A stretch of DNA of 64,000 bases, taken from positions 117,021-181,020 of the forward strand of contig NVWU01000011.1 in assembly GCA_002733765.1 (NCBI GenBank), written 5' to 3'. Of this stretch, positions 1-9,823 are shown piece by piece. The position numbers and the translations under genes are program-made. This DNA is from Colwellia sp. (lineage in GTDB: Bacteria > Pseudomonadota > Gammaproteobacteria > Enterobacterales > Alteromonadaceae). The notes below the pieces were generated by a model. That model saw only the letters and a program-made list of their open reading frames with translations, did not search any database and was not told where the DNA came from. Position 1 is the stretch's first letter, and each line of letters opens with the position of its first letter.

Positions 1-19
1 TAATTTAGCCTCATATTTT

Positions 20-44
20 AAAACCGACTAAGGTCGGTTTTTTT
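20..44 (+). terminator. Rho-independent terminator of a gene outside the window
   Basis: Perfect 8-bp stem AAACCGAC/GTCGGTTT (21-28 with 33-40) with a 4-base loop, followed by a T run. The upstream gene is out of view; in related genomes ubiB often precedes tatA. Confidence 0.8.
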
Positions 45-285
45 ATGCCTGTAATTTGAACTCAGGTCATAGTCTCAATCAGAAAAATATAGCTTTACTA
101 TATATTTAAAAAACTAGATAAAAATTGTGAATATCCTTTTTTTAATGAACCGTCTATTTTAAACTTTGTTTTGGCGCATTATTTCATTAATGAGTGTATG
201 CTTTTACTCGTTTACTGGCCTCATTTGAGTATATAATGTCAAATCTATTAAGTTAGTGCTGAAGCAGGAATAAATTTAATAGATT

Positions 286-316
286 TGGTATAATAGCAGT
301 AATTAGATTTTAGGAG
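286..316 (+). promoter_or_regulatory. Probable tatABC promoter and ribosome site
   Basis: TGG-TATAAT (286-294) is an extended -10 box, with no good -35 at the right distance. It is followed by AGGAG at 312-316, seven bases before the tatA ATG at 323. Confidence 0.5.
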
Positions 317-322
317 TTTGTT

Positions 323-592
323 ATGGGTGGTATCAGTATTTGGCAATTATTAATTGTTGCCGTTATTGTCGTTTTATTGTTTGGTACTAAAAAATTGCGT
401 AACTTAGGTGGCGATTTAGGCTCGGCTGTAAAAGGCTTTAAAAATGCAATAGGTGATGAAAAAGACTCAGCTGAAAAAGATTCAGCCAGCAAAGTAGAGC
501 AAAATTCAGATACGTTAGGTGATAACAGTAGTACTACTGCACACGAAGCTAGCAAATCTAAAGAAAGCCAAAAAGAAAACAGTCAGGCGTAA
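323..592 (+). CDS. tatA: Sec-independent protein translocase TatA
   Basis: Pore-forming subunit of the twin-arginine translocase, which moves folded proteins with RR signal peptides across the inner membrane. The 89-residue product has one N-terminal membrane helix (about 4-20), the hinge FGTKKLR (20-26), an amphipathic helix (about 27-43), and a charged Ser/Lys/Glu-rich tail. An AGGAG ribosome site supports this start. It is the first gene of tatABC; tatB begins three bases after its stop. The paralogue TatE would look similar, but the tatBC context favours TatA. Confidence 0.95.
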   Translation: MGGISIWQLLIVAVIVVLLFGTKKLRNLGGDLGSAVKGFKNAIGDEKDSAEKDSASKVEQNSDTLGDNSSTTAHEASKSKESQKENSQA

Positions 593-595
593 TTA

Positions 596-1075
596 ATGTT
601 TGATATTGGTTTTTGGGAATTAACACTTATTGGTATTATGGGTTTAGTGGTACTTGGCCCTGAACGTCTACCAGTAGCGATTCGAACCCTTAAAGGTTGG
701 GTCACAGGTGTACGTAAGTTTAGTGATTCGGTGAAATCTGAGCTTTCAGAAGAGCTAAGAATTCATGAACTACATGCAAACCTTAAAAAAGCAGAGCAGG
801 CAAACATGGCTAACCTAAGCCCTGAAATTGCGGAATCGGTTAAGTCGTTGAAAGAAGCTGCTGCGATGGTCAATGAACCATTTAAGAAGATCGATAAAAG
901 TGCGATGGACTCATTTATTTCGACGTCATTAGCAAGTCAATCTTCTATAGAACAAGCCACTAGTGCTGAACCGAACAATAATACTCAGGCAGATGCGACT
1001 CAAAATATTGAGTCATCGGATGGGCTTCAAAAAAGCGCCCCGAATATTGAGCACGAAGTTAAGCAGGACAAATGA
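596..1075 (+). CDS. tatB: Sec-independent protein translocase TatB
   Basis: Receptor-side subunit that forms the TatBC substrate-binding complex. The 159-residue product has an N-terminal membrane helix with the TatB-type start MFDIGFWEL, the LGPERLP hinge (about 20-26), a long amphipathic helix to about residue 70, and a low-complexity Ser/Asn/Glu C-terminus. TatB differs from TatA by GPERLP in place of FGTKKLR, which is what is seen here. Its last codons overlap the tatC start by 4 bases (ATGA), implying translational coupling. Confidence 0.95.
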   Translation: MFDIGFWELTLIGIMGLVVLGPERLPVAIRTLKGWVTGVRKFSDSVKSELSEELRIHELHANLKKAEQANMANLSPEIAESVKSLKEAAAMVNEPFKKIDKSAMDSFISTSLASQSSIEQATSAEPNNNTQADATQNIESSDGLQKSAPNIEHEVKQDK

Positions 1076-1872
1076 ATTCATCGGTAGAACAACATTCAAA
1101 ATCCTCAGAGTCAATGGCAGCAGAGCCCTTAGCATTAGAGAAAAACGTGACGCTTTTTGACCATTTAATTGAACTAAGAACACGTTTATTACGCGCAGTG
1201 TTAGGTATTTTGTTGGTATTTTGTTGTTTAGCCTATTTTGCTCAAGATATTTATCAATACTTAGCACAACCTTTGTTGCAAACTATGCCCGCTGGCTCAC
1301 AAATGATTGCAACGGATGTAGCATCGCCTTTTTTTGCTCCTTTTAAACTCACCATCGTCTTATCTATTTTTCTTGCTATGCCTTACATTTTATATCAAAT
1401 TTGGTCATTTGTTGCACCAGGCTTGTATCGTAATGAAAAACGATTGATTGCACCACTGATGTTTGGGTCTACTTTGTTGTTTTATAGTGGTATCGCTTTT
1501 GCTTACTTTATTGTCTTTCCAGTAGTCTTTGCTTTTTTTACATCGGTTGCACCTGAGGGGGTAGTGATTGCTACCGATATTAGCAGTTATTTAGATTTTG
1601 TTTTAAAATTATTCTTTGCTTTTGGTGCCGCATTTGAAATACCTGTTGTGGTTATCCTATTATGCTGGACGGGTGTGACTAGCCCAAATGACTTAAGAAA
1701 AAAACGTCCTTATATGGCCGTCGGTGCTTTTGTTATTGGTATGCTATTAACGCCTCCTGATATTATTTCGCAATCTATGTTAGCTATTCCTATGTTACTG
1801 TTGTTTGAAATCGGCATTATTATTGCCTCGCTATATCATAAAGAGGAAGATGAGGTAGAGGACCCTGTGTAG
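1072..1872 (+). CDS. tatC: Sec-independent protein translocase TatC
   Basis: Six-helix inner-membrane core of the Tat translocase that recognises the RR motif of the signal peptide. The 266-residue product carries the cytoplasmic N-terminal signature FDHLIELRTRLL (about 30-41), six hydrophobic segments, and the conserved FGAAFEIPV stretch with the membrane Glu. Length is normal for the family, with about 20 extra N-terminal polar residues. It overlaps tatB by 4 bases and is the last tat gene here; tatD starts 129 bases downstream and may not share the transcript. Confidence 0.96.
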   Translation: MNSSVEQHSKSSESMAAEPLALEKNVTLFDHLIELRTRLLRAVLGILLVFCCLAYFAQDIYQYLAQPLLQTMPAGSQMIATDVASPFFAPFKLTIVLSIFLAMPYILYQIWSFVAPGLYRNEKRLIAPLMFGSTLLFYSGIAFAYFIVFPVVFAFFTSVAPEGVVIATDISSYLDFVLKLFFAFGAAFEIPVVVILLCWTGVTSPNDLRKKRPYMAVGAFVIGMLLTPPDIISQSMLAIPMLLLFEIGIIIASLYHKEEDEVEDPV

Positions 1873-1908
1873 GGGCGTCTGATCAGAAAAATTCATCGTT
1901 TCATCTGT

Positions 1909-1947
1909 TTTTAAGGGAAATAACTATTAATAAAAAAATGCGCCTCG
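1909..1947. repeat. Degenerate dispersed repeat (copy A)
   Basis: The stretch TTTTAAGGGA, then a variable block, then TTAATAAAAA followed by ATGCGCCTCG resembles 7394-7430 at roughly 80 percent by eye. It lies in the tatC-tatD spacer. It may be a worn copy of an intergenic repeat. Confidence 0.35.
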
Positions 1948-2001
1948 AGCATTATACGCTTAGGAATTCTGAAACTCGCATAATGAAGTGTTTTTAGTAT
2001 T

Positions 2002-2796
2002 ATGCTGATCGATATAGGTGTGAACTTAACCAATAAACGTTTTGATAAAGATCGAGATGAGCTGATTATTCGCGCAAAAAATCAAGGCGTTGAAAAACTC
2101 TTGATTACAGGTACAAGCGTACATGAAAGTCAGCAGGCCTTAGCTTTGTGTCAATATTACCAACAGATATTTCCTCATACGCTATTTAGCACAGCAGGCG
2201 TTCATCCTCACGATGCTGATGGTGTAAATGATGATTATTTAGCACAATTAATCCAATTAGCAGAACAACCGGAAGTTAAAGCCATAGGGGAGTGTGGTTT
2301 AGATTTTAATCGTAATTTTTCTGCACCAGAACAACAATTAAAAGTTTTTAAAGAACAAATTGGCTTAGCAGCAGAGCTTAATATGCCATTATTTCTGCAT
2401 CAACGTGATGCATTTTCTCCTTGGTTTGCGGCACTGAAGCCTTTTTTTCATCGAATTCCCGCGATGGTTGCCCATTGCTTTACCGGTAATAAAGTAGAAT
2501 TAGAACAGTGTATAGCAGCCAACATGTATATAGGTATTACGGGTTGGCTCTGTGATGATCGTAGAGGAAAAGAACTACAAGATATCATTAAATTAATTCC
2601 ATTAAACCGCTTATTAATTGAAACAGATGCGCCTTATTTAACTCCTCGAACAATTAGACCTCGTCCTAAAAGTAGTCGTAATGAACCAAGCTACTTACCC
2701 TATATAGTTCAACAAATTGCGGATATAACAGCTATTGACGTCGATGAAATAGCTTGTCAAACTAGCAAGAATGCCCATAAAGTTTTTAACTTATAA
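2002..2796 (+). CDS. tatD: TatD family metal-dependent DNase
   Basis: TIM-barrel metallohydrolase; Escherichia coli TatD is a Mg-dependent 3'-5' exonuclease acting on single-stranded nucleic acid, and is not needed for Tat export. The 264-residue protein matches it along its length: N-terminus DIGVNLTN where other family members have an HxH motif, then GVHPHD, GECGLDFNRNF (metal Glu), HCFTGN (metal His) and IETDAPYLTPR (catalytic Asp). It follows tatC, as in enterobacteria. The stop is 11 bases before the next gene, so the two are probably cotranscribed. Confidence 0.93.
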   Translation: MLIDIGVNLTNKRFDKDRDELIIRAKNQGVEKLLITGTSVHESQQALALCQYYQQIFPHTLFSTAGVHPHDADGVNDDYLAQLIQLAEQPEVKAIGECGLDFNRNFSAPEQQLKVFKEQIGLAAELNMPLFLHQRDAFSPWFAALKPFFHRIPAMVAHCFTGNKVELEQCIAANMYIGITGWLCDDRRGKELQDIIKLIPLNRLLIETDAPYLTPRTIRPRPKSSRNEPSYLPYIVQQIADITAIDVDEIACQTSKNAHKVFNL

Positions 2797-2807
2797 AGAA
2801 ACTAGCT

Positions 2808-3620
2808 GTGACTGACCCTACCCATCAATGTAATGAACTGTTTTTTCAAGGATTAACCATCGGTTTTATCGTTTGCTTGGTGGTAATGTTAATTATTATT
2901 TATACATTTTATCAAAAATATTTAATAGAGAAAAAAGTTTTAAAAGGTCAATTAGCTAACGCAAATGTAGTTATTTTATCAGCAGAAAGCTCTTATCAAC
3001 TTTTGTTAAATCAGCAACAAGAAAGCCAGGATTTATTAGAAGAAAGAGTTCAAGAGCGTACTTTGGAGTTGCATATTGCTTTGCAAGAGCTAGAAGAAGC
3101 TAATTCTGAATTAGAGCAAAAAAATACCTTAGATGAATTAACAGGATTATTTAATCGTCGATTTTATGACCAGAAAATTCTTGCTGAATATCGTCGTAGT
3201 AAACGTAATTTAACCCCATTAAGTTTGATCATTATTGATATTGATTATTTTAAAGTCGTTAATGATAGTTATGGACACCTCGCTGGTGATCACTGTTTAG
3301 TTTGGCTTAGTAATCATCTCAAACAAAGTTTAAAACGCAGTAGTGATATGGCTTTTCGCTATGGTGGAGAAGAGTTCTGTGTAATATTACCTGATACTGA
3401 TGCAAAAGGTGCAATGGCTTTGGCTGAATCCTTAAGAAAAAGTATTGAACATCAAGCATGTACTTATAAAGGTATTGAAATACCATTAACAATTAGTAGT
3501 GGTCTATTTACTTATGTACAGCAAAGTGAAGTACAGCCAGAACAGATATTTACGAGAGCGGATAAAGCACTTTATGAGGCGAAGAATAACGGACGTAATC
3601 AGACTACTGCATCACTATAA
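2808..3620 (+). CDS. Membrane-anchored GGDEF diguanylate cyclase
   Basis: Predicted to make cyclic di-GMP from two GTP. The 270-residue protein has one N-terminal membrane helix (about 12-34), a coiled coil (about 55-105) and a C-terminal GGDEF domain (about 108-268). The active-site motif is intact (RYGGEEF). An RxxD product-inhibition site (RSSD) lies five residues before it, so feedback inhibition is likely. It starts with GTG, 11 bases after tatD. No sensory domain is visible apart from the membrane/coiled-coil part, so the input signal is unknown. Confidence 0.9.
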   Translation: MTDPTHQCNELFFQGLTIGFIVCLVVMLIIIYTFYQKYLIEKKVLKGQLANANVVILSAESSYQLLLNQQQESQDLLEERVQERTLELHIALQELEEANSELEQKNTLDELTGLFNRRFYDQKILAEYRRSKRNLTPLSLIIIDIDYFKVVNDSYGHLAGDHCLVWLSNHLKQSLKRSSDMAFRYGGEEFCVILPDTDAKGAMALAESLRKSIEHQACTYKGIEIPLTISSGLFTYVQQSEVQPEQIFTRADKALYEAKNNGRNQTTASL

Positions 3621-3702
3621 AACCCTATTACGAACTTCTTATTTTAGCTAAAGCCTGCACCTTGAGGTAATGGACATATATAAGATAGTATTGAATAATT
3701 AG

Positions 3703-4773
<1,071 letters not shown>

Positions 4774-4793
4774 AGTGGGCTCTGTTATCGTTT

Positions 4794-4893
4794 AGTGTTG
4801 GTGAGTAAACAAGCGAGACGCATAAACCCATCCATGGGGCTCTGCACAAGCATCCATGCTTGTGATGCTCGCTTTTATCACACCACCAACACT
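4794..4893. repeat. Nested palindromic element between hemB and gppA
   Basis: Outer arms AGTGTTGGTG (4794-4803) and CACCAACACT (4884-4893) enclose AAGCGAG/CTCGCTT (4811-4817 with 4868-4874). Inside these sit two hairpins: CCCA/TGGG (4827-4838) and the perfect 9-bp CACAAGCAT/ATGCTTGTG (4845-4864, CC loop). The fold would be cloverleaf-like. It lies between convergent genes and could also end transcription, although it lacks a T run. Confidence 0.75.
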
Positions 4894-4966
4894 CACCGTC
4901 AAATCAATACGTTACGCTTTGACCAACACCTAACTACAATACAGCCGTAAAGTGTCGAGCTACGAG

Positions 4967-5923
4967 CTACGAATTTCGGGGAGGAAGCATCTCATAGAGC
5001 AATCCTTCACGAAGCGCTCCAGTCGAAAGTGTTAGCTCGGTAATGTTAAAAACCTCAAATAAAGCAATGAGAATACTCAAGCCACTAGCGAGCACGGGTG
5101 CTCTATCGGCTCTTAATCCTGAAAACGATATATTATCAATAGTTTTACAGTGAATAAGTGCCTGTTTTATTTCTTGTAAAAAAGCTGAAGTGATTATGAT
5201 TGGTTGTTTTCTGTCATGAAGAATTTCGGCTAACGCTTGCATACAGCCAGATCTACCTAAAACAGATTGCCAACCTAAATTGAGGAAATCCACGGATATT
5301 GGAGTAATGATTTTACTTGCTGCAGTAATCGCAGCGGCAAAGTTTTTATCCGTTAATAAATTGTCAGCAAAAAACTTTTCTTTAAAACTAACACAGCCTA
5401 AATTTACGCTAATGGCATGTTTCGCATCAAAGCCTTGACCAATAATTAATTCAGTACTTGCGCCACCTATATCAATAACCAATTGCTTTTTATCACAATA
5501 ACCTGGGCAGGTATGGGCAACACCACTGTAGATTGTTTTGGCTTCTTGTTCACCACTAAGTAGTTTGATATCTAATGGCAAAATTTCATTAGCCAGGGTT
5601 AAAAAATCATTACGATTTATCGCTATTCTTAACGCAGCAGTAGCAACAATTCGAATATTGCTTACAGGGATATTCACGAGGTGTTGAGAAAATAAGGTTA
5701 AACAAGCAATACCACGGTTAATCGCATCCGGGCTTAATTCATTGTGATTATTTAAACCTGCAGCCAAGCGGACTTTTTGCTTTATTTTGGCTACAACCTT
5801 AACTTGGTTGTTAACTAATTGAGTAATCTGTAAATGGAAGCTGTTTGACCCTAAATCAACCACAGCATAATGAGAATTTGTATATTCCGCATTCTGCTGT
5901 GGTGTTTTTTTTTGTATAGTCAT
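4967..5923 (-). CDS. gppA: Short Ppx/GppA family phosphatase
   Basis: Member of the exopolyphosphatase / guanosine pentaphosphate phosphatase family, which has an actin-like ATPase fold. The first nucleotide-binding motif VVDLGSNSFHLQI (about 22-34), the catalytic-Glu region LSGEQEA and the second motif VIDIGGASTELIIG are present. At 318 residues it is much shorter than E. coli GppA or Ppx (about 500) and lacks their C-terminal HD-like domain. The position next to rhlB-trxA-rho is that of E. coli gppA, hence the symbol. Whether pppGpp or polyphosphate is the substrate cannot be told from the sequence. It lies 16 bases downstream of rhlB on the same strand. Confidence 0.8.
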   Translation of the reverse strand: MTIQKKTPQQNAEYTNSHYAVVDLGSNSFHLQITQLVNNQVKVVAKIKQKVRLAAGLNNHNELSPDAINRGIACLTLFSQHLVNIPVSNIRIVATAALRIAINRNDFLTLANEILPLDIKLLSGEQEAKTIYSGVAHTCPGYCDKKQLVIDIGGASTELIIGQGFDAKHAISVNLGCVSFKEKFFADNLLTDKNFAAAITAASKIITPISVDFLNLGWQSVLGRSGCMQALAEILHDRKQPIIITSAFLQEIKQALIHCKTIDNISFSGLRADRAPVLASGLSILIALFEVFNITELTLSTGALREGLLYEMLPPRNS

Positions 5924-5939
5924 TTAAAGCAAAGAAGAA

Positions 5940-7217
5940 CTAACGGCGAGGGCGAGAATTGCTGTTGCCGTTTTGTCTAAAGTTACCACGGCTTCCTTGT
6001 CGGTTACCACCAGGTTTATGGCGGCGTTGGCGTGGAGGAGGTTTAGGTAAGTCATCAAGCAACGCTTCATGTAAGTACTTTGTTACTGGCAATGAGTGAT
6101 CAATGTACTCTTCAATCGCAGGCAAGTTAAATACATATTGTTCACAGGCTAAGCTTATCGCATGTCCAGTTTCACCGGCACGACCAGTACGACCAATACG
6201 GTGCACATAATCTTCACAATCATCGGGCAAATCATAGTTAAAAACATGCGTAACCGATGGAATATGTAAACCACGAGCGGCAACATCCGTAGCCACGAGT
6301 ATATCTAAAGTACCCTTGCTAAATTGCTCTAGTATTTTCAGGCGCTTCTTTTGGGGAACATCGCCAGTTAATAATCCTGCTCTTAATTTATCAGCAACCA
6401 GATGATCAAAAAGTTTTTCACAAACATGCTTAGTATTGGCAAAAATAATGGCTTTTTCAGGCCAGTCTTCTTCTATTAACGTTTGTAATAAAGCCATTTT
6501 GTCTTCATTAGAAGGATAAAATAACTCTTCGCTAATGCGTGTATTGGTTTTTTGTTCTGGTGCAATTTCTACACTGGTTGGATCATTCATATGCTCGAAA
6601 GCAAGTTCTTTCACTCTAAAGGACAATGTTGCCGAGAACAGCATACTTAAACGCTGTGTCGCAGGAGGCATTTTATTGAACATATAGCGAATATCTTTAA
6701 TAAAACCTAAATCGAACATTCTATCGGCTTCATCAAGTACGATAACTTCAATATTGCTTAAGTTATAAATGCCTTGTTTTAAATAGTCTAATAAGCGACC
6801 ACAGGTGCCAATTAAAATATCGACACCTTGTTCTAATTCTAAGCGTTGACTTTCATAACCTTCACCGCCATAAACAATACCAAGACGTAGTCCGGTGCTT
6901 TTTGACATTTCGATAGCATCACGATGAATTTGAATAGCAAGTTCACGTGTTGGTGCCATAATTAACGCACGAGGTTGATTATGTGTCGGTGCTTCTACTT
7001 GTAGCAACCGATGAAAAGTTCCGGCTAAAAACGCAATGGTTTTACCTTCGCCTGTTTGAGCTTGGCCTGCTATGTCAGTGCCTTTAAGCAATATAGGTAA
7101 AGACTGTTCCTGAATGGACGTACAATGTTGGAAGCCCATGGCTTCTAATCCGGTCACTACTTGCGGAGCAAGATTTAAGTCAGCGAATTTTGTTTCTGTT
7201 AAGTGTGTTTTTTTCAT
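5940..7217 (-). CDS. rhlB: ATP-dependent RNA helicase RhlB (DEAD-box)
   Basis: DEAD-box helicase that in E. coli works in the RNA degradosome with RNase E. The 425-residue protein has the Q motif (around [14 protein letters not shown]), Walker [28 protein letters not shown] (motif II, about 165-175), SAT, and motif [13 protein letters not shown] basic Arg/Gly/Asn tail (about 393-425) is typical of an RNA-binding extension. It reads towards gppA and is divergent from trxA, as in E. coli. Confidence 0.94.
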   Translation of the reverse strand: MKKTHLTETKFADLNLAPQVVTGLEAMGFQHCTSIQEQSLPILLKGTDIAGQAQTGEGKTIAFLAGTFHRLLQVEAPTHNQPRALIMAPTRELAIQIHRDAIEMSKSTGLRLGIVYGGEGYESQRLELEQGVDILIGTCGRLLDYLKQGIYNLSNIEVIVLDEADRMFDLGFIKDIRYMFNKMPPATQRLSMLFSATLSFRVKELAFEHMNDPTSVEIAPEQKTNTRISEELFYPSNEDKMALLQTLIEEDWPEKAIIFANTKHVCEKLFDHLVADKLRAGLLTGDVPQKKRLKILEQFSKGTLDILVATDVAARGLHIPSVTHVFNYDLPDDCEDYVHRIGRTGRAGETGHAISLACEQYVFNLPAIEEYIDHSLPVTKYLHEALLDDLPKPPPRQRRHKPGGNRQGSRGNFRQNGNSNSRPRR

Positions 7218-7240
7218 GGCGGTAGCTTAACACCATAGCT

Positions 7241-7280
7241 ATACCAATTGAAGTAATGAATTGATCATTCAGCGAGAATT
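7241..7280 (+). repeat. 40-bp dispersed repeat, copy 1
   Basis: It begins ATACCAATTGAAGTAATG and continues through a near-palindromic core TGAATTGATCATTCA. A reverse-complement copy differing at one position lies at 43634-43673. The repeat sits directly upstream of rhlB. Confidence 0.8.
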
Positions 7281-7393
7281 AAAAGGTACATACCAAAGTG
7301 AATTCAAAGGGCAGGTTTTAGTTGGAATTAGAAACGTTTTTAAACCAACCCTACGGGGACAACTGAGCAAACCATCTACTTCGTTGCATCCTT

Positions 7394-7430
7394 TTTTAAG
7401 GGAGCAGCATTAATAAAAAGATGTGCCTTG
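7394..7430. repeat. Degenerate dispersed repeat (copy B)
   Basis: Resembles 1909-1947: TTTTAAGGGA, a variable block, then TTAATAAAAAGATGTGCCTTG. Similarity fades downstream but continues weakly for some 30 bases. Confidence 0.35.
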
Positions 7431-7811
7431 TATATGGCTCGATCAATTGTCCTAAAATCCGCTTTTTGAGTTCACTTGGGTATAGAGGCAAGACATTGAT
7501 TTAAGAGAATGGTTACTCCCTTGTCAAAATCAATAACGCTGCTATGAACCTTTTAAACTCGCCAGTGGAAGCTTGTCAGGAAAGTGATAACGTGACTATA
7601 TACGTACAAATTCTGCTTGTTCTAACTTCCCTGACACAGCTCTGAATTGACTCATCCATTATTTTAATTGGTATTAATTAATAACTAACTTTAGCAGCGT
7701 TAAGTGAATATAAAAGAAAACAAACTTGAAAAATAGGCAAGCTAGCCTCATAAATGTATAATATTGAAATTAAATAGCGTGGCACAATTGCCATAAGTAA
7801 CGGAGAATGAG

Positions 7812-8138
7812 ATGAACGATAAAATTGTTCAGCTAACTGATGATAGTTTTGAAGCCGATGTTTTAAAAGCCTCAGGTTTAGTGTTAGTTGATTTTTGGGC
7901 GGAATGGTGTGGTCCTTGTAAAATGATAGCACCAGTTCTTGATGATATAGCGGTAGAATATGATGGCAAGGTTACGGTTGGTAAATTAAATATTGATCAA
8001 AACTCAGATACTCCACCTAAGTACGGTGTACGAGGAATTCCAACATTGTTATTATTTAAAGATGGCGAAATTGCTGACACTAAAGTTGGCGCCTTATCAA
8101 AAACTCAATTAAAAGAATTTTTAGATAAAAACCTTTAA
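7812..8138 (+). CDS. trxA: Thioredoxin 1
   Basis: Cytoplasmic disulfide reductase that supplies electrons to ribonucleotide reductase and other targets. The 108-residue product has the active site WCGPC in the context [12 protein letters not shown] (about 26-37) and the cis-proline region RGIPTLLLF. Length and sequence match canonical TrxA. GGAGAATGAG precedes the ATG. It sits between rhlB and rho, the conserved gammaproteobacterial order, and has its own terminator. Confidence 0.97.
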   Translation: MNDKIVQLTDDSFEADVLKASGLVLVDFWAEWCGPCKMIAPVLDDIAVEYDGKVTVGKLNIDQNSDTPPKYGVRGIPTLLLFKDGEIADTKVGALSKTQLKEFLDKNL

Positions 8139-8159
8139 TGCGTTAATCACTAAATATTT

Positions 8160-8189
8160 TAAAAACCTGAAATTACTTCAGGTTTTTTT
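8160..8189 (+). terminator. trxA terminator
   Basis: Stem AAAACCTGAA/TTCAGGTTTT with loop ATTAC, then a T run, 25-50 bases after the trxA stop. It separates trxA from rho. Confidence 0.88.
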
Positions 8190-8428
8190 ATGCATGCGTT
8201 AAAAATAATTGCTTACATTTTAACTGGCGACTTTACCTAGTTAACTTTTAATGCTAAGTTTAGTCCCTGAGTATCAAAGAACATTTCTATATCCCTATTC
8301 TCTTATCTTTTTTCGCTACTGTATTAGCTTTTTTTATTAGGTAAGAAAATTATAAACACACATATAAAATTAACTGTCATCGGCAATCGCCAGGACATAA
8401 CCACTTAAAATAGTTTAAGAAACCCCCT

Positions 8429-9688
8429 ATGAATCTTACCGAACTGAAAGAAAAATCCATTAATGAATTGGTTAAACTAGCTGAAACTATGAAGCTAGAC
8501 AACCTTGCTAGAACCCGCAAACAAGACATAATTTTTGCTATTTTAAAAAAGCATGCCGAAAACGATAATGATATTTTTGGTGGTGGCGTTTTAGAAATTT
8601 TACAAGATGGTTTTGGTTTTTTACGCTCTGCCGACTCTTCCTATTTAGCCGGCCCAGATGATATTTATGTATCACCAAGTCAAATTCGCCGCTTTAGTAT
8701 GAGAACGGGTGATACTATTCAAGGTAAAATTCGTTCACCGAAAAAAGGCGAGCGTTATTTTGCCTTGTTAAAAGTAACGGAAGTGAATTTTGATCGCCCT
8801 GAAAATACCCGTAATAAGATTTTATTTGAAAACTTAACCCCCATTCATCCTATCGATAGACTTACCATGGAACGTGGTAATGGTTCTACCGAAGATATTA
8901 CCGCGCGTGTTATTGATTTAGCATCGCCAATTGGTAAAGGCCAACGTGGTTTAATTGTTGCACCACCTAAAGCGGGTAAAACCTTATTATTGCAAAATAT
9001 AGCACAAAGCATTGCTCATAATTATCCTGATGCAGAGCTAATGGTATTATTAATTGATGAGCGTCCAGAAGAAGTAACTGAAATGCAGCGCTTGGTGAAA
9101 GGTGAAGTTATTGCTTCTACCTTTGATGAACCAGCAAGTCGTCACGTACAAGTGGCAGAAATGGTGATTGAGAAAGCAAAACGTTTAGTTGAACATAAAA
9201 AAGATGTGGTAATTTTACTTGATTCGATTACTCGTTTAGCCCGCGCCTACAACACAGTTATTCCTTCGTCAGGTAAAATTTTATCGGGTGGTGTTGATGC
9301 TAATGCTTTACATCGTCCTAAACGTTTCTTCGGTGCGGCGCGTAAAATTGAAGAAGGTGGTAGTCTAACAATTATTGCTACTGCGTTAGTTGAAACGGGC
9401 TCTAAAATGGATGAAGTTATCTACGAAGAATTTAAAGGCACAGGTAATATGGAGTTGCATCTTTCTCGTAAGATTTCAGAAAAACGCGTTTTCCCAGCAA
9501 TTAACATTAATCGTAGTGGTACCCGTCGTGAAGAGTTAATTACTAAGCCTGATGAATTACAAAAAATGTGGATTTTACGTAAAATCGTTCATGAAATGGA
9601 TGAAGTAGGCGCTATTGAATTCCTTATTGATAAATTAGCGATGTCTAAAACCAATAATGAATTTTTTGATTCAATGAAGCGAAAATAA
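8429..9688 (+). CDS. rho: Transcription termination factor Rho
   Basis: Hexameric RNA-dependent ATPase that releases transcripts. The 419-residue product has the N-terminal helical domain starting MNLTELKEK, the RNA-binding cold-shock domain (about 50-120, with [16 protein letters not shown]), Walker A PPKAGKT (about 180), Walker [17 protein letters not shown], the Q-loop and the [23 protein letters not shown] region. Length equals the E. coli protein. A leader of about 240 bases follows the trxA terminator; rho is often autoregulated there, but I see no rhoL-like peptide that I would call. Confidence 0.97.
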   Translation: MNLTELKEKSINELVKLAETMKLDNLARTRKQDIIFAILKKHAENDNDIFGGGVLEILQDGFGFLRSADSSYLAGPDDIYVSPSQIRRFSMRTGDTIQGKIRSPKKGERYFALLKVTEVNFDRPENTRNKILFENLTPIHPIDRLTMERGNGSTEDITARVIDLASPIGKGQRGLIVAPPKAGKTLLLQNIAQSIAHNYPDAELMVLLIDERPEEVTEMQRLVKGEVIASTFDEPASRHVQVAEMVIEKAKRLVEHKKDVVILLDSITRLARAYNTVIPSSGKILSGGVDANALHRPKRFFGAARKIEEGGSLTIIATALVETGSKMDEVIYEEFKGTGNMELHLSRKISEKRVFPAININRSGTRREELITKPDELQKMWILRKIVHEMDEVGAIEFLIDKLAMSKTNNEFFDSMKRK

Positions 9689-9738
9689 AACACTACATTA
9701 TTAGTGTTATTGAAAAACCAGTCGACGACTGGTTTTTT
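9689..9738 (+). terminator. rho terminator, double hairpin
   Basis: First hairpin AACACTA/TAGTGTT (9689-9708), then the stronger ACCAGTC/GACTGGT (9717-9733) flanked by an A run and a T run of seven. The second is the functional terminator. Confidence 0.88.
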
Positions 9739-9823
9739 TGTAAATAAGTGACGAGTATATGAAAGTAGCGAGAACAGCGTGTTGCTCTACTCGACACTTT
9801 TCTTGCTTTATACTGGAATATTT

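Larger units (their letters stand above)
1..322. other. Spacer upstream of tatA
   Basis: AT-rich sequence without a credible gene. It holds a terminator near its left end that probably serves a gene outside the window, and the probable tatA promoter near its right end. I see nothing else in it. Confidence 0.6.
7218..7811. other. Spacer between rhlB and trxA
   Basis: 594 bases between divergent genes. It holds a 40-bp dispersed repeat at 7241-7280, a degenerate repeat at 7394-7430, and a possible -10 box TATAAT at 7757-7762 for trxA without a clear -35. No gene is evident; a minus-strand open frame over 7678-7932 runs into trxA and is spurious. Confidence 0.5.

Noticed and set aside
963..1160. 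65-codon frame across the tatB-tatC junction
   Set aside because: It is an out-of-frame reading of two well-supported genes.
7678..7932. 84-codon minus-strand open frame upstream of and into trxA
   Set aside because: It overlaps the start of the well-supported trxA gene, has no recognisable family or ribosome site, and is a chance frame in AT-rich DNA.
8190..8240. 16-codon frame after the trxA terminator as a rhoL leader peptide
   Set aside because: It starts inside the terminator T tract, lacks a ribosome site and does not resemble RhoL.
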